This document shows, one piece after another, positions 24,324 to 36,487 of a DNA stretch of 64,000 nt. Under the pieces are notes generated by a model that saw only the letters and a program-made list of their open reading frames with translations, was not told the DNA's origin and searched no databases. Origin of the DNA: Sparassis latifolia (Eukaryota > Basidiomycota > Agaricomycetes > Polyporales > Sparassidaceae); NCBI GenBank assembly GCA_018466975.1, contig CM031561.1, forward strand, positions 2,418,001 to 2,482,000. The letters run 5' to 3'. A program made the position numbers and the translations under genes. Every line of letters begins with the position of its first letter. Position 1 is the stretch's first letter.

Positions 24324-24733
24324 ATGCGTTGAAGCTTCTTTGCGTGGGGCGTCGGGTGTGTTATGCCCTGTATCTTTGTACTATGTATTACTATTGAATG
24401 CAAGTGGCCCATCAGCTAGTTGAAGGAACTTGATATGAATGATACAATGTACTTGGAGAGTGTCTCAGCTCCATACCAGTTCCACAAGTTAACGCAGATT
24501 TACCTACCGTACTTACTGAAGAAGCGCGCGAGCGTAGGAGATCTCAGATTGCAGCTGCCAATCGCCGATCGTTCAAGCGCGCGCATAATCGACAAGTCAA
24601 GGTACCGTCCAATCTTGCAAATCGCCACCCTCTGGTAGACCCCCGCGGTGGTCGTTAATCGTACAAAATCAAAAAGTAGTATACGTACATCCCCGACCAA
24701 GCTGCTTAACAACAGGGCGACATGCACACATCC
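24324..24733. other. Intergenic: convergent 3' ends
   Basis: Between the PPOX gene and the stop of the purine permease, which converge. It should carry the two 3' untranslated regions. AT content is somewhat higher than in the genes. No further feature is supported. Confidence 0.6.
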
Positions 24734-27056
24734 TCACATGTCGGCTTTGCTATGTGGCTTCTCCTCCACATCTACGATCTCGACCTCCTTGTCGTCGTCG
24801 TCATCCGCGTCTTCTTGCGGAAGAATGAGGTTGAGAACCACCGCAACAACACCAGCGACGAGGACTACAGGACAAAAAACTCAGTAAGCAAGACAAAGAG
24901 ACGACAACGGATGACTACGCACAAGGAGTGCTGAGCACGATCGTGATAGAGCTGAAGAAGCCCTGTAGTGCGCTATTTGGATGCTTGACGCGGTCAAATA
25001 GGTAGGTAAATATGGTGGGCACAAGGAGGTCGCCGAACCCGAACGACAGCGCGGCGGATAGGACAAAACGGTCGCGGCGCGTGTAACGAGTATACGCGAG
25101 CACACGCGCGCCGGACGTCGCAACACTGGCAAATAGGAAAGTCGTCACGCCGCCAAGGACGGGGTTCGGGACTGTGGGAGTAGGGCGTTGAGTTAGCGAT
25201 GGGAAGGAAGGACATAGATGACGCATACTGGCTAAGAATACCCCGGATATCTTGCCGAGGACACCGAAGAGAATCAGGAACATGCAGCAGAAGCGTCCTG
25301 CCGTACGGTTCGCACACCGTGTTACCGCAATGACGCCATTGTTCTGGCAGTGAAAGTCAACGATATAGCAGAAATAACTACATGGGCAGAGCTCACCTGA
25401 GCAAATATTGACAGCGGAGTCACGGTGAAGAGCGCGGATAGGAATCCTCCAATGCCGTCACTCTGCAAGATCCTTGTGAGCATCTGATATCGGCTTATAG
25501 ACAGTGTGGATGTACATACCAAGACACCTCCTTGTATCCGCGAGTCGAATTCTTCGCCGTCTACAGCAACTCGTGAAACCTCTGCAGATGCAGTGATGTC
25601 GCCAATGGCCTCCATTGCGACAGAAACTGAGAGGACGAATTGTGATGAGGAGATGCGGCAAAGCACAGGGAAAAATACTTACTGTAGACAGCTAGCATAG
25701 GCAAGATGGCGGGAGGATATACCCTGATCTTGAATGTGTGTACCCTGCCTGACGTTAATCTTTCGTGGCACACTCCACAGCATGATCACACACCATAAGA
25801 ACGTGATGACTGGCGCTGTCTTGATACTGCTTCCGTCAATATAGCCCGCAGCACCGGAGACAATGCAGCCAACCGCCAGCCCGACAATGATCGAGATATT
25901 CTTAAGGAACGGGGAGCCAAAGAGCTCTGTCAGGAGGATGCTGACGAAGGAGAGGAATCCAAGTCCGATAAATTCCGGCGAACCCCAACTAAGGACATCT
26001 CTCAAAATGAGATTCATGCAGCCAATGACACGAAACTCACAGCAAAGGTCTCGGTGCATTGATGTTTGGGCAGAGTCGGAAAAAACCAGAGGTTGGACGT
26101 GAACTGCAGCTGTTGGATCCTCCTCCCCAGTCGGGTATGCCTGACGATCCGACGAGAGAGGCTCCGATCATCAGGATAACAGTGCCTGACACATGTCATG
26201 TGAATACCACATCGCGAAGTCTATCCGCAAAGTCCACTGACCCGTGACCATCGGAGGGAAGATGCGCTGCAACATTCTTGGCGGCACAAACGACAGGAAG
26301 ATTTCGAGGAATGAACAGATGAGTGAAGTTCCTGCACAGCTAGCGTTAACGAGGGCAATAGAGGAGAAGTGAAACAGTTACTCACCAAGAACTTTACCAT
26401 ATGCATCTGGACATGCGCCTCTCACTACCGTTCCATCGGCACTAGTCGTAGATGGACATGTACCATCAGCATACATGGCATTGAAAATCTGATAAACGAG
26501 TAAGTCAAACCTGCAGAACCACAGAGACGTCAGATGATGTACGCACAGCATTGGCAGTACTGAGGGTCGCAAAACTAGTCCCGACGACGGATAAAAGCCC
26601 CGTGCCGAGGTAATAGTTCTTGAACAGCCTGATGCGAGACATCTGCACCAGGCTGAGAATACCACAGCCGATGAGAGACGCGGAGATCATGTATGCGGAG
26701 GTCTCGCCATCGAGGTTCAGCGTGCTTGCAAAGATGATGGGCGGTGTGATGAGGCCCGCCAGCATCGCGAGCGCGTGCTGCAGGCCGCTGGTGAGCGCAA
26801 GCAGGAGGGGAAGTTCTGAGTCTAGCGCGTAGAACGGCGGCATTCGCCTGCGCGGCTTCGCGACGGACGAGATACTGAACGGGAGCGTCGGCATGCAGAG
26901 CCAGCCATAGTCGTAGTCGCCCACCCACCCGTGCTTGGTGGTGAGCTTTTCGTAGGCATGCACGACATTCGACCTGAGCGCGCCAGAGAACGATGTCCTG
27001 TGATCCAGAGAAGCTACTGGCTCTGGTTGTTCCTTGATGACAGAGTGCTCAGACAT
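24734..27056 (-). CDS. Purine permease of the NCS2 family (UapA/UapC type), 590 aa
   Basis: A plasma-membrane proton symporter that takes up xanthine and uric acid. Eleven exons (27056-26547, 26488-26386, 26331-26242, 26185-26041, 25988-25794, 25744-25683, 25626-25520, 25462-25397, 25343-25229, 25171-24923, 24864-24734) close in frame at 590 codons. Family marks are TLSTANA, LCPNINAP...WGSPEFIGLGF, AMEAIGDITASAEVSRV (the GxETxGD-like helix), and QNNGVIAVTRCANRTAG, in which the Asn-Asn-Gly and Thr-Arg residues bind the purine ring in UapA. About 12-14 hydrophobic segments are seen, and the C-terminal tail is acidic. Four GATA motifs lie upstream, as expected for nitrogen-regulated uptake. Specificity between uric acid and xanthine cannot be fixed by sequence alone. 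Confidence 0.93.
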
Positions 27057-27209
27057 CGCGGGAAAGCTGAGAAGACTTCAACGTCGACTCGTGAGACTAG
27101 AAGAGGTGGTGAGAGGACAGACCCGAGTTAGGGCACATCGAAAAGGACGTTATATGTTTTTGGTGGGCACCACCAGAATCGACGAGAGATGGCCAGCCCA
27201 GGTACGCAC

Positions 27210-27347
27210 GATAAGCCTGCGATTACCGGCCTGCTGCTAAGCGCAGAGATAAGGCCCTCCGTCCTGTCAGAACTTTGGAAATTTTTGAGAGGAACCAGCA
27301 GCATCGCGCTTTTATCAAACCCACATGGCCAAGCGCCCGCCGTTATC
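27210..27347. promoter_or_regulatory. Cluster of four GATA motifs upstream of the purine permease
   Basis: GATAAG occurs at 27210-27215 and 27248-27253, and TTATC (GATAA on the other strand) at 27312-27316 and 27343-27347. All lie 154-291 bp upstream of the permease start. AreA/NIT2-type GATA factors switch on nitrogen-scavenging genes in fungi through paired sites like these. The motif is short and can arise by chance, so the clustering in front of a purine permease is the main support. Confidence 0.5.
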
Positions 27348-27520
27348 TATACTGCACGTGATCTGAACGCGTGAGTCGCGACTCACAGAGGACGCGTTCC
27401 TACTATGGCTCCTCGTAGCGAAATGCGAATCACGGTGTGAACAAGTTACAGCGAAGGTACACTAGACAACATAACAATGTAACGGCAAACAGTAAGAGTC
27501 CAAGAACACTCGCACCTGGC

Positions 27521-29537
27521 CTACTCTTCATCTACCTCCATCTCCTCCTCGTCTTCCTCGTCTTGTCCCCCCATCGTCATTAAGTCCGCGAGGTTCACCG
27601 CGGGCCTCGGAATCTTCTGTATCTTCTGTAGTTGTGGGTCCCACTCAGCTATACTCTGGAAGAATCTCCGCTTGAAGTTCGGGCCCTTCAGTATCCCAGG
27701 TTTCACTTCGTGCCCACACCCCATGTCGTAGTACCCGTACCCGCCCTCCTCCACCCGCGGTACGTCGAAGTACTGCCCTGTCACTATACTCATGCGTTTT
27801 CTGTCACTACGCATGTGTCGACGAGATCTCGAGCGCACTCTCCTACTGGACGAGGACTCGTCCGATAGTGACTCCTGCTCAGAGTCATCAGATGCTAGTA
27901 CGTCCTGCAGCCCATAGACGAAACGTGTATGTTCTGTGAAAGGTCTGTAAAATGAGATAGTAAACGAATTCGTAGAGAGCTCACGCGCAAGACGTTCGTC
28001 CAAGTCGTCTACTTGCTCCTCTGCATCATCACGGCTGAACCCAAGATGATGCCCAACACTCTCAGACGGCACATCATGCAATCCGACTGACGGCGCCGGC
28101 TGCATTTCGGATAACTGGGCCAGCACGGTTTTTCTGTATCGCGGATGGTCAATTGTGTCAGACAACACACCGGGACGTCAAGGCAGCGCGCACCGGACGT
28201 CATCCACCGACCCGTCCTTCACGTTCACGTCGTCCATGTTGTTCTCCACCACCTCCAATCGGTATCTTGGTCCAAACCACTCAAAGTACTCGTTCCAGGG
28301 CAGATTCGGATCAATCTCTTTCTCGATGCCGAGAGCGCATGCCGTCTCGTACGTCCAAGCCCTCGCGACGTTCTTGACTGTATAGCCGCCGCCGCCGACG
28401 AGAATCATGGGAATATTCTGCGATCGGACATACTGCACGCAGTTCGCGTGCCCCTGCATCGTCAAGTTGAAGCAGCCGAGCCTATCCCCCGCGAGAGAAT
28501 CCGCACCGCACTGCAGGACGATGGCAGACGGACGGAACACTTCCAGTATCTTGTCAATCACCTGCAGAATCATCAGCTCGCACGTATTAAACAAGAGTAA
28601 GTGCGCGTACGGGTTCGAACACGCTCCTAAACGTCTCGTCCGTGATCCCGTCCTTCAGCGGTACGTTCACTGCATAACCCCTGCCCTTCCCCCTCCCTCT
28701 ATCATTGATATTGCCCGTCCCGGGGAAGTACTCGCCGAACTTGTGGAACGAGCACGTCATGACGCGGTCCGTGGTGTAGAACGCCTCCTCGACACCGTCA
28801 CCGTGGTGGCAGTCGATGTCGATGTACAACACGCGCGGCATCCAACGGAGCAGTTCAAGGATGCCGAGCACGATATCATTGATGTAGCAGAACCCTGACG
28901 CCTCCCGCTTCTTGGCGTGATGCAGCCCGCCCGCCCAGTTGATCGCAATGTCTGTCGCACCGCTCGCCAGGCGCTGCGCCGCCGCTAGGGAAGCCCTCAG
29001 TCTTCGGCGCCGATACTAATAGATTGATACATACCAATGGAGCCCCCCGCTGAGATAGTGCAAAATTCGAACACCCCCTCAAACGCAGGGTTATCGTCGC
29101 CCACCAGAACTGAAGTTATACATGAGCACACAGCAGACAGACCGAGACCGACAACAGGACGAACGCACATCGCGACCCATGGAACGTCAGCTCCTGTGCA
29201 GTTTCCGGCGTAACCCTCGACAAGAAGTGCACGTATTCGTCTGAATGGAAACGGCTCATCACCTCCGCCGTAGCGCGTTTCGCCCGCTTCCCCGCCCCGG
29301 TTAATTCGTCACCAACGTCGGAATAGGGTTGTGCTTACCAGGATATGCATCTTGGGCAGCATGCCGTACACTGAAACGAGTTCATGGGTGACGCGCATGC
29401 GTTGCGGCTTCATGAGATGCCCAAAGCCGTACGTATATGCCCCGACATCGGCTTGGAGGCGAGGTAAGGGCAAGGTTAAGCAACGAAACTTAGTCAAACT
29501 TACGGTCGTAGTAGTACGTCACTCTTCTTTTCGACAT
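27521..29537 (-). CDS. RPD3: Class I histone deacetylase, Rpd3/HDAC1 type, 498 aa
   Basis: A zinc-dependent nuclear enzyme that removes acetyl groups from histone tails in Sin3-type co-repressor complexes. Eight exons (29537-29504, 29451-29339, 29286-29169, 29109-29035, 28984-28611, 28561-28194, 28133-27985, 27933-27521) close in frame. The start [20 protein letters not shown] and [16 protein letters not shown] are standard for Rpd3. The active site is visible: [12 protein letters not shown] (tandem His), [17 protein letters not shown] (zinc-binding Asp and His), [10 protein letters not shown] (zinc Asp) and [16 protein letters not shown] (catalytic Tyr). The C-terminal 120 residues are disordered, with acidic and Ser/Arg-rich stretches ending EEMEVDEE. 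The last two introns had to be placed by expected family residues. An E-box group lies about 100 bp upstream. Confidence 0.95.
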
Positions 29538-29630
29538 GGGAAATCCGATGGGAGGTCGACGCGGCAAACAGAAAAGAGAGTTGGCGGGACAGACAGCGCT
29601 CAAGCGCTCCGAGTCGAGCTTCGATGCGTG

Positions 29631-29663
29631 CACGTGCACGTGCCTATACAATCAAGTCACGTG
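29631..29663. promoter_or_regulatory. Three CACGTG E-boxes upstream of the histone deacetylase gene
   Basis: CACGTG stands at 29631-29636 and directly again at 29637-29642, with a third copy at 29658-29663, all 94-126 bp upstream of the Rpd3 start. This palindrome is the site of bHLH factors such as Cbf1-type and Ino2/Ino4-type proteins. Two abutting copies plus a third within 33 bp are unlikely by chance. Which factor binds is not known. Confidence 0.55.
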
Positions 29664-31652
29664 CCTCCAAAACGCGATCGAGCTAGCGCGCAGCATCAGT
29701 TGGCCATAATGGGCGCTAGCGGTGTCAGACTCGGAAGATGTTGTAGAGAATATGCAAATAACACGGAAAAGTGCGGTTGAGAACACGCACATAAAATGTT
29801 TATGAATCCAGGCTGTAAACAGTCATGATTAGGCGAATGAATGGCTCCATCAGATTTTACATCTTTTACCTCGCGATCGCACCCCCGTCTTCTGCAGAGA
29901 CAGTGGGCGTGTAAGAACGTGTGCGAAGATTGGGCAGTATCGTCTCCACTTTTGTTAGGAAGCATGCGGATTCACGCGCAACCACGAGTCAAGGGGAGAT
30001 TGTCATTCAATATTCAGGTCCAGGGCTTGGACAGGGCGCGTCATTCACTCGTGGAAAGAGTGAATGGTAGTACTGCTAAGAGATCTCGATCATTCCCCCG
30101 CGGCATATGGTTGAAATGCACACCACAGAAGTGCAGGACGTAAAGATCTTTACATACGGGAACCCACTTCTGAATACCTCTCCCCCCTTTGATGTGTCCT
30201 CACGGTTGCATGGGGGTCATTTCTCCGTGGACTATCCGTCCACCACCGGATGTCCACCTGTGCCAATCCAAAGACAAGAAAACAAAATCACCAGTGAAGC
30301 TTTGAAGTACCATCGAATTTCCGAACAGAACGCCGTCTATCCAATACGAACGCCCATGTTACACCCCGCCAATCGGCACGAGTCACATTTCACGTCTGCG
30401 GAGAAGGATCTTTGATCGTCGACACGCATTGGCTCGACGACCTGCCACAGAAGGAGTAAGGCCAGGCGCTTAACGATGGCATCACACCGACATCTCTAAC
30501 TAAGAATTAATATTAATATTATAAACTGCCTCACCTGACAGATCCTTCCGCCATATCATCATGACTTCTCTGATTTTTCCGGTTCGCGGTGCAATGCCGG
30601 CACTGCACTTGCAGATGAGTCCACGATTTGGGGCTCGAAAATGACAGTCTAGAACATATTTTTCGACGTCGACGAAGCCAAGACATGTCAATAGTAGACT
30701 GCGAGTAGGTCCACATCGCAATTGAGGACGAACGATGAAGTAATGGTACATGCTCGCCATTTGCAGATGCTTCTGAGCATCGAGTACGGGCCCAGACGCA
30801 GCTTCGGTAACACAAATGCCCACGGACAGTATAGCTGTGGGTCCGTAGTGCCTACCGGGATGATAGAGCATTATATACCACACGACCGAAGTGCCATGAA
30901 GAATTGTGTAGCGGATGTACATTCGCGCCCTGAACCGCATACCGAGGAGCACGGCCGCTGTATCCCGGATCCCCATCCAGAAGCCGGGCGGCCATCACTG
31001 ATAAGTCAAAGTGTGAAGTTAGTCCTACTAGTAGTTGCGTAGGAGCGGCACCATCAAGTTCAAGTGAGCTCGAACGCACCGTCCCGGATTCTGTTGGTGG
31101 TGGTGGTGGAATGAGACCGCGTGCACGTGTAGAGAAACGTCTCATGGGCCAGCAGTGCTGCAGCAGTCACGGTGTCTAGCGGGAGTAGTAACATCCACGG
31201 TACACGCCGAAGTGGCGTGACCGTACTAGGCCTCGCCTGCCACTATATTTGACTGTGCAGCCTGAACGTTGGGCGAGAAGGAAACCTTGTTGGGAGAGGG
31301 TCCAGAAGGTGGATACTTAAAGATGGAGAAACAGAGGAGGAACTTACAGAAGACCGATGGGCCAGAAGGAGAGCGTTGAAGCTTCTGATGTGTCTGAATG
31401 GGCGTCTAGATTTGGAGACCAGCGAGTGAACATCTCGCCTTCCTCATTTGGCTAGTGGGCGCCAGCGGTGGCGGAAGCATCTTAAGTCGAAGCCAAGCGT
31501 GAGCCAAACTCCGCACGTTGCCCGGCCAGTCGTGCCTGCGTTGTAAGTCTTATAACTTCTGGCGGTCGCCCACCTTTCTCCTACTTACGCTGCTCCTCGT
31601 ACCAGCTGAGATATGCCACCGCACCTTCACGTCTCTCTCACCAATTAGTTTC
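29664..31652. other. Gene-poor stretch with a possible decayed membrane-protein gene
   Basis: No gene could be closed here. A 158-codon minus-strand frame (30976-30500) contains hydrophobic runs such as TSVVWYIMLYHPG and TAILSVGICV, like a membrane protein, but has no sensible start, no joining exons and no family I know. A short GTGGTGGTGGTGG run lies near 31095. The right end, from about 31450, is the promoter side of the C2H2 gene. Confidence 0.45.
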
Positions 31653-33813
31653 ATGCTGCCAGTCGACGCCCTTTTCTATGACTCCTCCGACAGTCAATAT
31701 CCGCCAATATCTCGTCAACTTTCTCCCAAGCCCGACACTGCTGTGCAGCCCACTGCTCGCCATCCAGCATACGCCACGATGAACCCTTCTACAGCCCAAT
31801 ACTCTCAGCGGCATCTGCATCCTTCCCAGTCTACAGCCTATCCGACGGCGCACCCGGCTTCACCCAAGAAGAAGCACGTCTGTCCGACATGCGAACGCGC
31901 TTTCACCACCAGCGGACACCTCGCTCGACACACCAGGATTCACACCGGCGAACGCAACCACAAGTGTCCGTTTCCGGGCTGCGAAACGCGCTGCTCCAGG
32001 CAGGACAATCTGCAACAGCAGTGAGTTTCTCTCTGTACTGCGCCTTGTAACAGCGAACAGGTCTTGTAAGGCTAAGTACTTGGCTCAATGTTCGTGACCG
32101 ACACCTTTTCGGTAACGGCGAGGTGCCCGGCGCTCATCGCTGAACCATTTACTTATTTTGTGCCTATCCATTCCTTAGTCACAGAACCTCGCTGATTGCA
32201 CGATGAGTACTCCCGCTAACCCGCCCCCGCGCCCTCTTAGTTATCGGATCCATCTCACGCCCGGCTCACGGCGAAGCACAGGATCTGCAACCAGAGCCGC
32301 TGCGAGCCGCGCGAGGAGTACATCCGAGGTTTCTTCTTCGGGCCGGCGTGATCTGCAGCGAAGGGGAAACAAGAACGCTTCAGCGCCCACCCCTCCTCCC
32401 GCAGTCCCGTCCCCCCCCATCGATCCACCTCCCCTGGTGCAAGCTTATCCTGTGGCTGCCTCGGTTGCTGTTGCCTCAGAGCCTCCGGACACTCCTCCGC
32501 CTCTCGTTCAGGCGCCGCTCTCAGCGCTCCTGCCACCTCACGTCTTGGCGGCCCTACCACCGCCGGACAGCAGGTCGAGCCACGCTTCAACAGCGTCGAC
32601 CCCGGATTACGTGTATCATTCTCCACAGGCTCCAGCTAACCCTGAGCTGCATTCATCCGCACGGAGTAATCAATATTCGCCGCAACACTCGTACTCCTCG
32701 TCTTTCAGCACCTATTCTTCTCCTGTCTCCCTTAACCAGCGCTCGCAGTGGGAATCCGGCAGTCAGTCTGGTACCTACTATGAGCCAGATCATATTTCCG
32801 AGAGCCCTGGACCGACCTACAATCATCCTAGTTCGTGCTCTTCCCGCATTGCAAGTCCAGAGGACTATTATCAAGGAGAGACACACGACATGTCCTACGC
32901 GTATGTCGAGCCCCGTGAGTTGGAATACTCCGACTCCGCGACTTCCCACGTCTCCTCCCAACCTACTTCTTCTTTCGGGAGCGTGGGCAGTCAGATACAG
33001 CAAGTTCATCACGCCCATGTCAGCCAGGAACCGCTACAGTACACTGCCACTGCGGCAGCTTCCTCTTCACGTCATTCCATCGCGCATATCTCACACCCGT
33101 TTTCGCAGTCTTCGCCTTCTCCCATAAGCTCTCTGTCGCCGAATCGGTCGCATCCTCCCACTCCCACTGCTGCATATTCGACACCCTCCTCAGCTACGGT
33201 GTCAGTATACCACCAACCTCACGACGTCTCTGCAAGTTTGCCTCCCAGCCCTGTGCACGCTTCACACATACCCGTCGAGCAGGATCCGGCAGGCTACACA
33301 CCTGTGGGACATTCTCGGCCTCGCGCCTACACGCATGCACAGGCCAGTGCCGAACAAACACACTCCGATTACTCGACTCCTTCGCCACTCCGAGAGCAAC
33401 CGTATGCCAACGTCTACCCCGGAAGCGTGAACATGCACAGCTATTTCTCGGGCCACGGTGTACCTTTCGGTCGGTATCACTCTCCGCCGCCCACACTCGC
33501 GCCCATCCACACGTCGAGGGATTCTCCCGAGATGGACGTCCAGCATCACGTCAACTCGCAGACACTCACAAAAGAGTACCCCATATCTCATACGTCCGGT
33601 CAATTCTATCCCCATTCGCATCACAATGGCCCTCACCACCCTCAGTCTTCGCCACAGGATGCTGACGCATCGGAAGATGTGGAGCAGCTGCAAGCGTCGG
33701 GCCATTACGTTCCTCTCCGGCAGCCACAGCCTTTGCACCCAGTCCACGCATACTCGCAAGGTTTCAACTCATATTCATCTCTCTCTTATGCACACCAAAA
33801 CGAGCCAGGATAA
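31653..33813 (+). CDS. C2H2 zinc-finger transcription factor with long disordered tail, 646 aa
   Basis: Two adjacent C2H2 fingers near residues 75-130: CPTCERAFTTSGHLARHTRIH and CPFPGCETRCSRQDNLQQH-YRIH, of the Nrg1/Msn2-like kind that bind short GC-rich DNA sites. The rest (about 510 residues) is rich in Ser, Pro, His, Tyr and Gln, typical of a regulatory region. There are two exons, 31653-32020 and 32241-33813. The 220-nt intron is the longest but one in the window and falls inside the second finger, between the first and second half of its His pair. Without splicing the reading frame stops two codons into the intron. The start was taken as the ATG of MLPVDALFYD; the frame is open further upstream but without ATG. 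Confidence 0.87.
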
Positions 33814-34595
33814 CGCCGCCAGTCTCGACGGAGTCCTGGTTCGGCTCACGACGAGCTAATGGGGTAACCAAGGACTTGCGTCTTTTTCCTATGGTGTGGT
33901 ACTGTTCATTGCTCATTCGTCTTTGCACGCTCTCAATATCGCTCTGCATGTTCCTCATAGTGTTCTAGGGGGTTTTTCCGCGTCCATGTCCCATTGCAAC
34001 TTGCACTGCTGTCCCTATTTCCTTCAGCTGATTCGTCGCTTTCCTCGTCCCGCATGCATTACCCTCCGCCTAGATTAGCATCATGCCTCTGCATATTTCT
34101 CTTTCGGGCCCCTTTTCTCTTCCGGGTATCATCCTCCTTACCTCGTTATCCTTTCCTCATTCCTTCCCCCTCGTCTACCACTCCTGCTCATTTCCTCGCA
34201 TGTTCATTTCACTCACACTTTCCGCATCCGTTCTCATGCATCCTTACTACTGAGTACGAGTAGAGAGCCTCGTCACCATCTGCATTTGCTGTTCACTGTA
34301 TATCATACGCCGCGCAGATTATCGCTGTATTTGATAAGCGTCCTTAACATATATGCCTGTATAATTCCCTAGTCTCAGATTATGTCCGCGAGAGTGTATC
34401 TCATTCGGCTTGCCTCGACGCGCGACAATTGAGGACGTGACCAACGCGTCGCGTCGCGTCCGCGTTTTGTCCAAATATTGTGTAATCCGCGCGTGCACTC
34501 CCTGCAGTTTACTCTCACGCGCTACTCCAAGCTTCAAGAAGATACCCCTTCAAAACCATTCAAGCTTGGTTCTAGGCTGTCTGTAGCGCCGAACA
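33814..34595. other. Intergenic: 3' flank of the C2H2 gene and promoter of the phosphatase
   Basis: About 780 bases. A pyrimidine-rich (C/T) plus-strand stretch runs from about 34010 to 34240, a common sight in untranslated parts of fungal genes. No tRNA or supported open frame was seen. Confidence 0.55.
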
Positions 34596-36121
34596 ATGGG
34601 AAGTGATTTGGACAGGTCTGTCGTTCTCTACCTTCCGACCGATAGAAAACCCCGAGCACCGAGGCATGCGGTGGGGCACGATTGGCCGTACGTGCCTTAG
34701 TGTTTGCGATTCTCTTTCTGTTGGAAGAGCTGTCAGGGATCCATATTTTCTCAAATTACGCTCGGAACTAGACAAATTGAACAACTGAATCGGTGTGAGC
34801 CGATTTCAGAGGAAGAGGTCAAGCGGCTATGTATCAAAGCCCGAGAGATACTCATAGAAGAGGCGAACGTGCAGGTTATCGACTCCCCCGTTACGGTGCG
34901 TACACTTGCTTCCCGCTGCCCTTAGCCGAGACAAGTCTGTGGACCAGCGCTCTTATGCCTACTTGACAGATATGTGGGGACATTCACGGACAGTTCTGGG
35001 ACATGGTCGAGCTGTTCAAGGTCGGCGGGTCGTGCCCCGACACGAACTATCTCTTCATGGGTTTGTCTTACCTTGTTCGAGTGGGGCAGTGACGTCTTAC
35101 AGCGCCTTGCAACATTCTAGGGGACTTCGTCGACCGAGGGTTCTACAGCGTGGAGACCTTCCTACTCCTGCTGGCACTGAAGGTGCGCTACCCGGAACGC
35201 ATCACGTTGATTCGCGGCAACCATGAGTCGCGTCAAATAACTCAAGTGTACGGCTTCTACGAAGAGTGCCAGCGAAAGTACGGCAGCAGCAACGTGTGGC
35301 GGTGGTGTTGCGAGGTCTTCGATTATCTCGCGCTGGGCGCCATCGTCGACGGGCGGGTATTTTGCGTGCATGGCGGGCTGAGCCCCAATTTACAAACCAT
35401 CGACCAGGTGAGTTTCATTGACGTTGACGTTATCGTGGGGAACAGTCTGGGCTTCATGTTATCGCATCTTCAGATTCGTGCAATCGACAGAAAGCAGGAA
35501 GTCCCCCACGACGGCCCAATGTGCGATCTTCTCTGGTCAGATCCTGACGGTACGCCGCCTTCTGTGTGCTTTTTTTCCTCAGTACGCATAAACGCCTCAT
35601 TCTCTGCGCTTAGATATCAATGGATGGGGCCTCTCTCCGCGCGGTGCTGGCTTCCTCTTCGGCGCGGACATCACGAAGATGTTTGCGCACCATAACGCTA
35701 TTGATTTGATAGCGAGAGCGCACCAACTCGCGATGGAAGGTTACAAGCTGATGTTCGACAAGACGATTGTGACCGTCTGGAGCGCTCCGAATTACTGTTA
35801 TCGGTGCGTAGCTCCCCCGTCGGCCATCCATACATTCCGCCTGCTGCTTCCCTCCATTCATTCGGATGCACACCATTACGTCGGGCGTCCTACGAATATT
35901 ATTAATGGCACTCATCACGGCTGTGCTTGTAGGTGCGGGAACGTCGCGTCCATCTTGGAATTGGACGAACATCTTGGCCAGGAATACAAGGTGTTTTCGC
36001 ACGCGCCTTCGGTTCGTCGTCTCACTGTCACCTTCATGCCGTCGCATTACTGATGCGGTACTTCGACCAGGATGTAAAATCAATACCTGCGAAACGGCCA
36101 CCGGCCGACTATTTCCTGTAG
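34596..36121 (+). CDS. PPH3: Serine/threonine phosphatase PP4 catalytic subunit (Pph3 type), 305 aa
   Basis: A PPP-family metal phosphatase, the catalytic part of the PP4 complex that reverses DNA-damage phosphorylation. Eight exons (34596-34615, 34772-34895, 34970-35060, 35121-35407, 35474-35549, 35614-35803, 35933-36011, 36071-36121) close at 305 codons, the family's usual length. Metal and phosphate motifs are [27 protein letters not shown] and [11 protein letters not shown]. The wording [18 protein letters not shown] and the end PADYFL separate PP4 from PP6/Sit4 and PP2A. The C-terminal Leu is the site of carboxyl methylation in this family. The first coding exon is only 20 nt, followed by a 156-nt intron. 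Regulatory subunits are not in the window. Confidence 0.94.
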
Positions 36122-36487
36122 CAGACTAGGGCGAGTTGAAACATGGCGCTGGCTACTTCCTTGCTGACATCTTCCATGCCCTCGCAGCTGATCTTCTATT
36201 CTGATTACAAGCGTGTTGTATGATGAACAGTATTACTACTGTAGCGCTAACTCTTATTTATTCCTGCTACATCCTGACAGACGCATATCTACGTTGACGA
36301 TACAGCGAGCTAACTGAGCACGAAACGAAGACAGAAATTTGATATGCCACGCGGAAACAAAAATGCGTAATGACGATGAGGGTGACAGTTGATGACAGAC
36401 GGAGAGCACAATGCAGTGGTGACACAGAACTCGGTTACAGGATTGCGATGTCAAATTCTACAGCGGTCGTCCGGACTTGCATCCGCT
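36122..36487. other. Intergenic: convergent 3' ends
   Basis: Space between the converging phosphatase and Arb1-type genes, expected to hold both 3' untranslated regions. Nothing else is supported. Confidence 0.6.

Noticed and set aside
31090..31112. GTGG repeat considered as a telomere-like or recombination signal
   Set aside because: Only about four units; too short and unlike the fungal telomere unit TTAGGG. A plain microsatellite.
32203..33813. Independent 536-codon gene starting at ATG 32203
   Set aside because: Its first 12 codons lie inside the intron of the C2H2 gene and the rest is that gene's second exon; YRIHLTPGSRR completes the second zinc finger. Kept only as a possible product of intron retention.
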